A stretch of DNA of 29,990 bases from an uncultured Oscillospiraceae bacterium (GTDB lineage Bacteria > Bacillota > Clostridia > Oscillospirales > Oscillospiraceae), in NCBI GenBank assembly GCA_910584395.1, contig CAJUAS010000025.1, positions 1 through 29,990 on the forward strand, given 5' to 3'. Of the stretch, positions 7,131 to 14,527 are shown one piece after another; positions within the stretch are counted from its first letter, which is position 1; the number at the start of each line of letters is the position of its first letter. The notes under the pieces are model-generated. The model was not told the origin of the DNA, ran no database searches, and saw only the letters and a list, made by a program, of their open reading frames with translations. Made by a program: the position numbers and the translations under genes.

Positions 7131-8369
7131 ATGATCTCCATTTCAGACAAGCTGCTGGCCATGGGCCGGGAGGCGGAGGAGGAGCTGGCAGAGCAATTCC
7201 GCCGGGTGGACGCCATTGCCATGAAGAACACCCAAAAGGTTCTCTCCGCGTTTCAGAAGCACCGCGTTGCGGAAGGGGACTTTGTGGGCACCACAGGCTA
7301 CGGCTATGACGACGAGGGCCGGGATAAGTTAGAGCGCATCTATGCCGACATCTTCGGCACGCAGGATGCGCTGGTGCGTCTCCAATTTGTCAACGGCACC
7401 CACGCCATCGCCTCCGCCCTCTTCGGCTGCCTCCGCCCCGGGGACACCTTGGTTTCCGGGGTGGGCGCACCCTATGATACCATGCTGGGGGTCATCGGCG
7501 TGGCGGACAAAGGGCCGGGCTCACTGCGGGAATATGGCGTGAACTACTGTGAAGTGCCTCTCCTTGACAATGCGCCGGACAAAAAAAGTCTTGCAGAAGC
7601 GGTGAAGCAAAAGGGTGTAAAGGCAGTCCTCTTGCAGCGCTCCCGCGGCTATGCCACCCGCGCCTCCCTCTCCGTGGCGGAGATCGGGGAGCTGTGCGAG
7701 GTGATCCGGGCGGCAAATCCGGAGGTCTACATTTTAGTGGATAACTGCTACGGAGAGTTTGTGGAGGAGCTGGAGCCGACCCAAGTGGGGGCGGATCTGG
7801 TGGTAGGGTCGCTCATCAAAAATCCCGGCGGCGGATTGGCGCCCACGGGGGGCTATCTGGCCGGGCGGCGGGAGCTGATCGAGGGGGCGGCGGCTCGCCT
7901 CACCGCGCCGGGCATCGGCAAGGAGTGCGGCTGTACGCTGGGCCACGACAGGAGTCTTTATCAGGGGTTGTTCCTTGCGCCCCATGTCACCGCGCAGGCG
8001 GTCAAGACCGCTTTGTTCGCCGCCCGGCTCATGGAAAAGCTGGGCTTTGAGGTCGATCCCAAAAGTACGGATATCCGCCGCGATATCATCCAAATGATCC
8101 ATTTGCGGACGCCGGAGGCGGTCAAAGGCTTTTGCCGGGGCATCCAGAGCGGTTCGCCGGTGGACTCCTATGTCACCCCTGAGCCGTGGGATATGCCCGG
8201 CTACGACAGTCAGGTCATTATGGCGGCGGGGGCGTTCATCCAAGGCTCGTCCATTGAGTTGTCCTGCGATGCGCCCATGCGCGAGCCGTACACCGTCTAT
8301 TTGCAGGGTGGGCTGACCTATGAGTCGGGCAAGCTGGGCATTTTGCTGGCCGCGCAGGGGCTGGAGTAA
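7131..8369 (+). CDS. PLP-dependent methionine gamma-lyase-like family protein
   Basis: 412 residues. It matches the family often annotated as aluminium resistance protein / methionine gamma-lyase family (PF06838), a fold-type I PLP enzyme. Visible features: VLSAFQKHRVAEGDFVGTTG near the N-terminus, FVNGTHAIASALFGCLRPGD (cofactor phosphate-binding region), ILVDNCYGEFVE with the Asp that contacts the pyridine nitrogen, and SLIKNPGGGLAPTGGY with Lys230 as the likely Schiff-base lysine. The true substrate of this family is uncertain; the names come from weak similarity. It starts five bases after the third M42 peptidase, which fits a role in using peptide-derived amino acids, but that is context only. 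Confidence 0.88.
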   Translation: MISISDKLLAMGREAEEELAEQFRRVDAIAMKNTQKVLSAFQKHRVAEGDFVGTTGYGYDDEGRDKLERIYADIFGTQDALVRLQFVNGTHAIASALFGCLRPGDTLVSGVGAPYDTMLGVIGVADKGPGSLREYGVNYCEVPLLDNAPDKKSLAEAVKQKGVKAVLLQRSRGYATRASLSVAEIGELCEVIRAANPEVYILVDNCYGEFVEELEPTQVGADLVVGSLIKNPGGGLAPTGGYLAGRRELIEGAAARLTAPGIGKECGCTLGHDRSLYQGLFLAPHVTAQAVKTALFAARLMEKLGFEVDPKSTDIRRDIIQMIHLRTPEAVKGFCRGIQSGSPVDSYVTPEPWDMPGYDSQVIMAAGAFIQGSSIELSCDAPMREPYTVYLQGGLTYESGKLGILLAAQGLE

Positions 8370-8392
8370 AACGAAAGCGGGAAGGTGAGAGC

Positions 8393-8998
8393 ATGGGGGA
8401 GATCCTGCGCTACGGGATCAAAATGCTGCCAGCGGCTATGCTGGGGCTGCTTGTCTATGCCTTGACGCTGTATCCCCGCCATAAACGCCTGCAAGCCAAG
8501 GGCTTGGAGAGCGGCGGCTGGCGGGAGGTATGGCTGGCGGTGTTCATCATGTTTGCGGCGGGACTGCTGTGGCTGACCGTGCTTCCCCGCTTCCGCTTTG
8601 TGGACGGGCGGCTGACCCTGCTGCCCGGCGGGTATGGACTGATCAACCTGAAGCCGTTTTTGATCTTTGAGCAATCCCGCATTTTGGCGCGGCAGGGGTA
8701 TCAACACTATTTTCTCATCAATTTCTGGGGAAATATCGGAATGTTTCTTCCCATTGGCTTTTTCCCGGCGCTGCTGTGGCGCAGGTGGAAATGGTGGAAG
8801 TCTCTGTTGTGCGGCTTTGGCCTCTCCCTGTGTATTGAACTGGCCCAGATCCCCATCCAACGGGGAACGGACATCGACGACCTTTGGATGAATACGCTGG
8901 GCGCGGTGTTGGGCTATGTGCTTTATTGGATCTTGACGAGGATGTGGCCTGTTGTGGGAACAAAATGCAAGTGCAGTGAGGTGGAGCGCCATGGATGA
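8393..8998 (+). CDS. VanZ family membrane protein
   Basis: 201 residues with about four or five membrane segments: one near residues 5-25, one near 43-65, a pair between about 105 and 150, and one near 165-185. The central pattern (LINLKPFLIF, then NFWGNIGMFLPIGFFPALLWR, then ELAQIPIQRGTDIDDLWMNTLGAVLGY) is the VanZ-like family signature. VanZ itself is linked to low-level teicoplanin resistance, but most chromosomal members have no known role, and no vancomycin-resistance gene is nearby. The ATG follows GGAAGGTGAGAGC. Its end overlaps the ligA start by eight bases, which implies co-translation. Confidence 0.85.
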   Translation: MGEILRYGIKMLPAAMLGLLVYALTLYPRHKRLQAKGLESGGWREVWLAVFIMFAAGLLWLTVLPRFRFVDGRLTLLPGGYGLINLKPFLIFEQSRILARQGYQHYFLINFWGNIGMFLPIGFFPALLWRRWKWWKSLLCGFGLSLCIELAQIPIQRGTDIDDLWMNTLGAVLGYVLYWILTRMWPVVGTKCKCSEVERHG

Positions 8999-10979
8999 AC
9001 GCAGAGAGTTAGAGGAGTTGAAGGCCAAGCTGGAGCAGTGGAGCTATGAGTATTATGTACTGGATACCCCCACTGCCAGCGACTATGACTACGATATGGC
9101 CCTGCGACAGCTGGAGAATATTGAGGCCGCCCACCCCGATTGGGTGACCCCCGATTCCCCCACCCAGCGGGTGGGAGGTCAAGCCATTGACCAGTTCCAC
9201 AGCGTGGAGCATCCCGTGCCTTTGGAGAGCCTTCAGGACGTTTTTTCAGTGGAGGAGCTGGGGGAGTTTTGCACCAAGGTGGGCGAGGCGCTGGAGGACG
9301 TGGAGCTGGACGTTGAGCCAAAGGTGGACGGCCTTTCGGTGGCCTTGGAGTACGAAAACGGCGTGTTCGTCCGGGGAGCCACCCGGGGCGACGGCCGGGT
9401 GGGGGAGGATGTGACCGAGAACCTGAAAACCATCCGCGCCATCCCCATGAAGCTGCCCGAGGCCCTGCCCAGACTCATTGTCCGGGGCGAGGTCTATATG
9501 CCCAAAAAGGTGTTTCATGCCCTGAACGCCGTGCGGGAGGAGAAGGGACAGCCGCTCTTTGCCAACCCCCGCAACGCGGCGGCAGGGTCTCTCAGACAGT
9601 TAGACCCGAAGATCGCCGCCCAGCGCAAGCTGAGCATTTTGGTGTTCAACATCCAGCTGGCGGAGGGGAAGTCCTTCGAGACCCATACTGAAACGCTGGA
9701 ATATTTGAAGTCCCAGCGCTTCCGCGTCATCCCCTACACCCTTTGCAAAACGGCGGAGGAGTGTGCCGGAGAAATTGAGCGCATCGGCGACAGCCGGGAA
9801 AGCTACGATTTTGACATCGACGGCGCGGTGGTGAAGGTAAACCGCCTGCGCGACCGGGAAACGCTGGGCAGCACGGCGAAATTCCCCCGATGGGCGGCGG
9901 CCTACAAATACCCGCCGGAGGAAAAACCCACCAAAGTGAAGGAAATCGTGGTTCAGGTGGGACGCACCGGCGTACTTACCCCCAAGGCGGTAGTTGAGCC
10001 GGTACGTCTGGCGGGGACGACGGTGCAGAACGTCACCCTCCACAATCAGGACTATATCACCGAAAAGGACATCCGCATCGGCGACACGGTTTTGGTGCGC
10101 AAGGCGGGGGAGATCATCCCGGAAGTGGTGGAGGTCTTGAAGGACAAACGTCCGGATGGGACGCAGCCCTACACCCTGCCCACGACCTGCCCTGTCTGCG
10201 GGGCGGCGGTGGAGCGGGACGAGGACGGCGCCCATTACCGCTGCACCGGGGCGGAATGTCCCGCTCAGCTTCTTCGCACCATCAGCCACTTCGCCAGCCG
10301 GGACGCCATGGACATCGAGGGTCTTGGAGAAGCGGTGGTGGAGGCGCTGGTCAACGCCGGACTGATCCGTACCCCCGGTGACCTCTACTTCCTCAAGGCG
10401 GAGGACGTGGCCAAGCTGGAGCGGATGGGGAAAAAGTCGGCGGAAAATTTGACCGCGGCCATTGAAAAGTCCAAGGGGCAAGACCTGTCCCGCCTGCTCT
10501 ATGCCTTTGGCATCCGTCAGGTGGGCGCGAAGGCGGGGAAGGTATTGGCGGCGCGGTTTGGCTCGCTGGACGCGCTGGCCGCAGCCAGCGAGGAAGAGCT
10601 GACCGCCGTAGAGGACGTGGGGGAGATCACGGCCCGCTCCCTGCGGGAGTGGCTGGAAAGCCCCCAATCCCGGCATTTGATCGAACGTCTCCGGGAGGCG
10701 GGGGTGAACTTTGAGACCACCCTTGCCCCTGTGGGCGACGCGCTGGTTGGCCAGACCTTCGTGCTGACGGGGGAGCTGTCCCGCTTCACCCGCAAGGAGG
10801 CCACCGAGCGGCTGGAGGCTCTGGGGGCGAAAGTGTCCGGCTCGGTTTCCAAGAAAACCTCCTATGTGGTGGCAGGGGAAGCGGCCGGGAGCAAGCTCCA
10901 AAAGGCCAACGGGTTAGGTATCCCTGTGCTCAGCGAGGACGATCTGGTGGCCCTGCTGGCAAAACACGAGGGACAGTAA
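8991..10979 (+). CDS. ligA: NAD-dependent DNA ligase
   Basis: 662 residues from the ATG at 8991; the frame is open for 13 more codons upstream, but these lie in the VanZ gene, and MDERRELEELKAKLEQW is the usual LigA beginning. It seals nicks in duplex DNA using NAD+. Domains: Ia (YEYYVLDTPTASDYDYD, about 17-36), adenylation domain with Lys111 in EPKVDGLS, OB-fold, zinc finger with CPVC near 400 and CTGAEC near 417-422, helix-hairpin-helix repeats (about 430-570), and a BRCT domain (about 585-660, GQTFVLTGELSRFTRKEA). All expected parts are present. It overlaps VanZ by eight bases and is followed after three bases by the lysozyme-like gene. Confidence 0.97.
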   Translation: MDERRELEELKAKLEQWSYEYYVLDTPTASDYDYDMALRQLENIEAAHPDWVTPDSPTQRVGGQAIDQFHSVEHPVPLESLQDVFSVEELGEFCTKVGEALEDVELDVEPKVDGLSVALEYENGVFVRGATRGDGRVGEDVTENLKTIRAIPMKLPEALPRLIVRGEVYMPKKVFHALNAVREEKGQPLFANPRNAAAGSLRQLDPKIAAQRKLSILVFNIQLAEGKSFETHTETLEYLKSQRFRVIPYTLCKTAEECAGEIERIGDSRESYDFDIDGAVVKVNRLRDRETLGSTAKFPRWAAAYKYPPEEKPTKVKEIVVQVGRTGVLTPKAVVEPVRLAGTTVQNVTLHNQDYITEKDIRIGDTVLVRKAGEIIPEVVEVLKDKRPDGTQPYTLPTTCPVCGAAVERDEDGAHYRCTGAECPAQLLRTISHFASRDAMDIEGLGEAVVEALVNAGLIRTPGDLYFLKAEDVAKLERMGKKSAENLTAAIEKSKGQDLSRLLYAFGIRQVGAKAGKVLAARFGSLDALAAASEEELTAVEDVGEITARSLREWLESPQSRHLIERLREAGVNFETTLAPVGDALVGQTFVLTGELSRFTRKEATERLEALGAKVSGSVSKKTSYVVAGEAAGSKLQKANGLGIPVLSEDDLVALLAKHEGQ

Positions 10980-10982
10980 CGG

Positions 10983-12578
10983 ATGAAGCGGGGGAAAAGG
11001 ATCGCCCTGTGGACGGGTATTCTTCTGGCAGCAGCAGCGGCCATATTTGCGCTGCTGCGTATACAGGGGCTCTTGCTGTGGCCCAACGAAGCGCGGCCTG
11101 CCCGCTGGGAGGTCTGGGGCGTTGATGTGTCCTCCTATCAGGGGGAGGTGAACTGGGCCACGCTGCGGGAGCAGGGGGTGGACTTCGCCTTTTGCAAGGC
11201 CACCGAGGGTAGCGGGACAGTTGACTCCTGCTTTCCAAAGAACTGGGAGAACGCCCAAAATGCCGGAGTGCTGGTAGGAGCATATCACTTTTTCAGCTAC
11301 GATTCCCCGGGGGAGACGCAGGCAGAGAATTTCATCGCCCAAGTTCCGGTGACAGCGGGGGCGCTGCCTCCGGTGGTGGACATTGAGTTTTACGGCGACA
11401 AGGCCCAGCATCCGCCGGACAGAGAGACGGTAAAGGAAATATTAGACCCCTTGCTGGAGCGGCTGGAGAGCCATTACGGTCAAACACCCATTCTCTACGC
11501 GACCTACCGTACTTACAAGCTCTATCTTCAAGGGAAATATGAGGACTATCCCCTGTGGATCACCCGCCCGCTGTTCGCCCCCGTGGACAAGGACTGGAGC
11601 TTCTGGCAGTACTCCCACTCCGCCCGGCTTCCGGGGTACAAGGGTACGGAGGAACACATCGACCTCAACGTGTTCCGGGGCAGTATAGAGGAGCTGCACG
11701 TCCTGTGCGCCGCGATCAGTGAAGCCACGATGGTAGAGGATACCACTGCACCGGTACAGACGGTCGAGCCGGCACCCACGAAAGAACCGGGCGTTGAGGA
11801 GGTTTTTGACACCCTGCGCTCGGATGCCTACCCGGGACTGGCGGAGTACGGGCTGGATCTGAACCAGATGGAGGAGGATCTGCACACCTATGTGGAGGCG
11901 CAGTCAGCCTTGGACGCATATTTGGCCTGCGCCGGGGACGATACACTGGACTTTGAGACTGCCAAGGAGCGGGCCACAGCCGAGCACTACAACGATTTTA
12001 TCTGGGGCATACAGGACGCGTATCAATACGGCACTTGGGAGGAGGAAGCCAAAAGCAGGGAGGTTGAGCTGGACAACCCCATCGATCCATGGACGAAGAA
12101 ATGGCTGTATCTGGACGGCGTAACCCTTGCAATGAACACAGACGCTGCCACCGAACGGAAAATCTGGCGCATGGAGTGGGAGAACGTCTGCGACGCGTTG
12201 GAGAAAAAGCTGGACGGTCAGGAGGAATGGAAGGAAACAGCCCAAACCGCCCGGGCCGCGCTGCTGGACTTTGCCCCGGCCTATGGACATTGCGTAGCCC
12301 TGCTGGAGTTTTCCGGCGCGTTTTCCCCGGAATGGTGGCAGGGCGAGACGGATTATATGTTGATTGCCGGCACGCTGGCCGGTTCGGCCCGTCACGGCGA
12401 GGCAGCGGACTACTTCCGCCGGGAGACCCTGCTTCTTTGGCAGCGGTTGGGTGCGGAGAATGCCGCATGGGTCTTTGAAGCATCAGGCTACGAAGCGGAG
12501 CTGACCGAACGGTACGAACAGATCTACGGAAAAGATATTTCAGAATTTCAAACGTCAGTAGAGGAGGCACAGCAATGA
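10983..12578 (+). CDS. Membrane-anchored GH25 lysozyme-like protein with unassigned C-terminal half
   Basis: 531 residues. A short basic N-terminus and one membrane helix (about 7-33) suggest a signal anchor with the rest outside the cell. Residues about 44-240 form a GH25 (Cellosyl/Lyc type) muramidase domain: VDVSSYQGEVNW (Asp48), VDFAFCKATEGSG, GAYHFFSYDSPG, VVDIEFYGD (Asp133 and Glu135, the DxE catalytic pair), WQYSHSARLPG, and HIDLNVFRG at the end. Residues about 245-531 are charged and helical, rich in Trp, Glu and Ala, with no motif I recognise; this half is as long as the enzyme domain. Starts three bases after ligA; its stop overlaps the next start (ATGA). It probably cuts peptidoglycan at its own surface. 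Confidence 0.85.
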   Translation: MKRGKRIALWTGILLAAAAAIFALLRIQGLLLWPNEARPARWEVWGVDVSSYQGEVNWATLREQGVDFAFCKATEGSGTVDSCFPKNWENAQNAGVLVGAYHFFSYDSPGETQAENFIAQVPVTAGALPPVVDIEFYGDKAQHPPDRETVKEILDPLLERLESHYGQTPILYATYRTYKLYLQGKYEDYPLWITRPLFAPVDKDWSFWQYSHSARLPGYKGTEEHIDLNVFRGSIEELHVLCAAISEATMVEDTTAPVQTVEPAPTKEPGVEEVFDTLRSDAYPGLAEYGLDLNQMEEDLHTYVEAQSALDAYLACAGDDTLDFETAKERATAEHYNDFIWGIQDAYQYGTWEEEAKSREVELDNPIDPWTKKWLYLDGVTLAMNTDAATERKIWRMEWENVCDALEKKLDGQEEWKETAQTARAALLDFAPAYGHCVALLEFSGAFSPEWWQGETDYMLIAGTLAGSARHGEAADYFRRETLLLWQRLGAENAAWVFEASGYEAELTERYEQIYGKDISEFQTSVEEAQQ

Positions 12579-13192
12579 CCGAGCGGGAAAAGATGGTGTC
12601 CGGCGCACTTTATAAGGCGGATGACAGGGAATTGGTGGCCATGCGTCAGCGGGCGCGGCGTTTGACCCGGCAATTTAACGCCACCACCGAGGAAGAGACG
12701 GAAAAACGACAGGAGCTCTTGCGGGAGCTGATGGGCGCGATCGGGAAAGGCTCATTTGTTGAACCGACCTTTCGGTGCGACTACGGCAGCAACATTTACA
12801 TTGGGGATTACTTTTATGCCAACTTTGACTGCGTGATCTTGGATGTCGCCCCGGTGTATATCGGCAGTCATGTGTTTTTTGCGCCCAGAGTGAACCTCTA
12901 CACCGCCGGGCATCCCATTGATGCACAGACCCGCAACGAGGAGCTGGAGTTCGGCACGGCCATCACCATTGGCGACGACGTGTGGGTGGGCGGAAACGTG
13001 ACGATAAACCCCGGCGTCACCATCGGAAGCGATGTGGTGATCGGTTCGGGCAGTGTGGTCACCAAGGACATTCCCAGCCATGTGATCGCCGCGGGCAACC
13101 CCTGCCGGGTCATCCGCGTCATCACCGACGAGGAGCGGGAGGTCTGGAAGAAAAAGCGCGACGCCTATTTTGCTGCGTTGGAGAAGAATTGA
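12575..13192 (+). CDS. Maltose/galactoside O-acetyltransferase family enzyme
   Basis: 205 residues. It transfers acetyl from acetyl-CoA to a sugar hydroxyl in known relatives (Maa, LacA, NodL). The N-terminal cap MTEREKMVSGALYKADDRELVAMRQRAR matches the Maa-type mac domain (residues about 1-60). Left-handed beta-helix hexapeptide repeats follow (FVEPTFRCDYGSNIYIGDYF through ITIGDDVWVGGNVTINPGVTIGS), with the catalytic His113 in YTAGHPIDA and the closing AAGNPCRVIR. The SD AGAGGAGG is seven bases ahead; the ATGA overlap couples it to the lysozyme-like gene. The natural acceptor is unknown; given the neighbour, a wall sugar is conceivable but not supported by sequence. Confidence 0.88.
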   Translation: MTEREKMVSGALYKADDRELVAMRQRARRLTRQFNATTEEETEKRQELLRELMGAIGKGSFVEPTFRCDYGSNIYIGDYFYANFDCVILDVAPVYIGSHVFFAPRVNLYTAGHPIDAQTRNEELEFGTAITIGDDVWVGGNVTINPGVTIGSDVVIGSGSVVTKDIPSHVIAAGNPCRVIRVITDEEREVWKKKRDAYFAALEKN

Positions 13193-13237
13193 ACGCTTTT
13201 AACACGCAAGGCATCTTGCTTTACGGAGGATGACGGA

Positions 13238-13267
13238 AAGGGCCGCAGGTATTTGCCTGCGGCCCTT
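13238..13267. terminator. Strong hairpin between convergent maa-like gene and cotJC
   Basis: A perfect 12 bp stem (AAGGGCCGCAGG at 13238-13249 with its complement at 13256-13267) closes a six-base loop. It sits between the convergent gene ends at 13192 and 13284. T-runs on either side are short (TTAT on plus, TTT on minus), so it can serve both strands but neither as a textbook intrinsic terminator. Confidence 0.65.
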
Positions 13268-13283
13268 ATACTGTAAGGGGATA

Positions 13284-13880
13284 TTACTTGTCGAAAGCGG
13301 GGTTGGTGAAGTAAATGTTTTTCTTGTCCATCCGCTCCTTGGCAAGGGCGATGGCCTCGCCGAAACGCTGGAAGTGGACGATCTCGCGCTCGCGCAGAAA
13401 GCGGATGACGTTGCTGACATCGGGATCATCGGAGAGGCGGAGGATGTTGTCGTAGGTGAGACGGGCTTTTTGCTCGGCGGCCAGATCCTCGGTGAGGTCG
13501 GCGATGATGTCGCCGGTGGACTGCAGGGTGGCGGCGCTGGCGGGGAAGCCGGATGCAAACTGGGGATAGACCCCGGTGGTGTGATCCACAAAGTAGGCGG
13601 CAAAGGGCGTGCCGGCGATGTCCTCCTCTTTGATGTTGCGGGTGAGCTGGTGTACCAGCGTCCCAACCATCTCAAGATGGCCCAGCTCCTCCACGCCGAT
13701 ATCGGTCAAAAGGGCCTTCAGCTCGGGGTAGGGCATGGCAAAACGCTGGGAGAGGTAACGCAGGGACGCGCCTAACTCCCCGTCCGGCCCGCCGTACTGG
13801 GAAATAATGACCGAAGCCAACTGCGGGTTGGGATTTTTGATGCGAACAGGGTATTGGAGCTTCTTTTCATACTGAAACAT
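13284..13880 (-). CDS. cotJC: Spore coat protein CotJC, manganese-catalase-like
   Basis: 198 residues from the ATG at 13880-13878, set by GGAGGG eight bases upstream; the frame runs further upstream only through the preceding gene. CotJC is a ferritin-fold dimanganese-catalase relative of the inner spore coat. Visible: MFQYEKKLQYPVRIK, SQYGGPDGELGASLRYLSQRF, a helix IGVEELGHLEMVGTLVHQL carrying the ExxH metal motif, AGTPFAAYFVDHTTG, and a second metal helix with EDLAAEQKARLTYDNI and REREIVHFQRFGEA. Its start overlaps the stop of the CotJA-JB gene (TAATG), so the two are translationally coupled. Normally made in the mother cell during sporulation. Confidence 0.93.
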   Translation of the reverse strand: MFQYEKKLQYPVRIKNPNPQLASVIISQYGGPDGELGASLRYLSQRFAMPYPELKALLTDIGVEELGHLEMVGTLVHQLTRNIKEEDIAGTPFAAYFVDHTTGVYPQFASGFPASAATLQSTGDIIADLTEDLAAEQKARLTYDNILRLSDDPDVSNVIRFLREREIVHFQRFGEAIALAKERMDKKNIYFTNPAFDK

Positions 13881-14368
13881 TACACTTTCCCTCCTTCCTG
13901 ATCGTTCCAAGGCCACGGATCTTTGATCCAAGCCCAAGTTTTGGACTGGGCGGCGGCCATCTGAGTCACAGGGCCGTACTGAGCCTCGTAGCGTTCACGG
14001 CCGGCCTTCTCCAAGGCGGCGTATTGGCGGAACAGCTCCATGGCCTCGGCGTCGTCCTGATGGGTGTCCAGATAAAGGCCAAGCTCGGTGAGGACGAACT
14101 CCAGAGCCTGAAGCTCGCTCAAGGGGGTGGTGGGCACTTGAGTGGCGTCGGCCTTGCGGAAAAAGGGGAGGTTCAGGCCGGGGAACAGCGTTCCGTTGTC
14201 TAACGCCTCGGCCACCTCGTATTTGGGAGAACCCTTCTGCTGGAAGGGCACATAGGGAACGGATAACGGCGCGCAAGAGGGCATCGTGCCGTTCAGAGCA
14301 TTGCAGACCGGGGGTGTGACCGGGATAGAGGGCACACTCTCGGTAGGCTTGTCAGGCTTGGGATACAC
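13880..14368 (-). CDS. Apparent CotJA-CotJB fusion spore coat protein
   Basis: 162 residues if started at the GTG 14368-14366. CotJA and CotJB are normally two short adjacent proteins ahead of cotJC. Here one uninterrupted frame holds both: residues about 36-72 look like CotJA (VPYVPFQQ...YEVAEALDNGTLFPGLNLPF), and about 82-157 look like CotJB (ELQALEFVLTELGLYLDTH, EAMELFRQYA, QYGPVTQ, WAWIKDPWPW). A Pro/Thr-rich N-terminus precedes them and a short linker (RKADATQVPTTP) joins them. The upstream ATG (14374) is only one base from AGGAGG, whereas the GTG is seven bases away, so the GTG is preferred. No frameshift is needed to join the parts. The 3' end overlaps cotJC. Confidence 0.8.
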   Translation of the reverse strand: MYPKPDKPTESVPSIPVTPPVCNALNGTMPSCAPLSVPYVPFQQKGSPKYEVAEALDNGTLFPGLNLPFFRKADATQVPTTPLSELQALEFVLTELGLYLDTHQDDAEAMELFRQYAALEKAGRERYEAQYGPVTQMAAAQSKTWAWIKDPWPWNDQEGGKV

Positions 14369-14375
14369 AGTCATT

Positions 14376-14381
14376 CCTCCT
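14376..14381 (-). promoter_or_regulatory. SD site that decides the CotJA-JB start
   Basis: AGGAGG (complement of 14376-14381) is one base from an ATG and seven from the in-frame GTG two codons later. Spacing favours the GTG. Confidence 0.5.
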
Positions 14382-14383
14382 TT

Positions 14384-14413
14384 GTTTACAGGGCCGGAGA
14401 CGGCCCTGTAAAC
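14384..14413. repeat. Perfect 13 bp inverted repeat upstream of the cotJ genes
   Basis: GTTTACAGGGCCG (14384-14396), four-base loop GAGA, and the exact complement (14401-14413). It lies between the divergent cotJ and cwlD genes, directly upstream of the cotJ SD, in that gene's presumed 5' UTR. No T-run follows on either strand, so it is not a standard terminator. It could be an RNA structure stabilising or controlling the cotJ message, or a DNA operator; nothing here decides. Confidence 0.7.
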
Positions 14414-14449
14414 CATCCTATGAATGAGGAGAGACGTGGGCTACACCCC

Positions 14450-14477
14450 TTGCAAAACCGGGAAAGTATGGTACAAT
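14450..14477 (+). promoter_or_regulatory. Promoter of cwlD-radA
   Basis: TTGCAA at 14450-14455, 16-base spacer, TACAAT at 14472-14477, 50 bases before the cwlD start. It resembles a sigma-A site; a forespore sigma-G promoter would need a different pattern that I do not see clearly. Confidence 0.55.
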
Positions 14478-14527
14478 AAGAATACTTGCCCGCCCGATTC
14501 ATAAGATGGACAAAAGGGGGCGAGGCT

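Noticed and set aside
8393..8998. VanZ-like gene as evidence of a glycopeptide-resistance cluster
   Set aside because: No vanA/B/H/X/R/S-type genes are nearby, and chromosomal VanZ-family proteins are common without that role.
14414..14480. Sigma-E or sigma-K promoter for the cotJ genes
   Set aside because: A CATACT-like -10 is present on the minus strand, but no matching -35 occurs at the right distance; I could not support a specific site.
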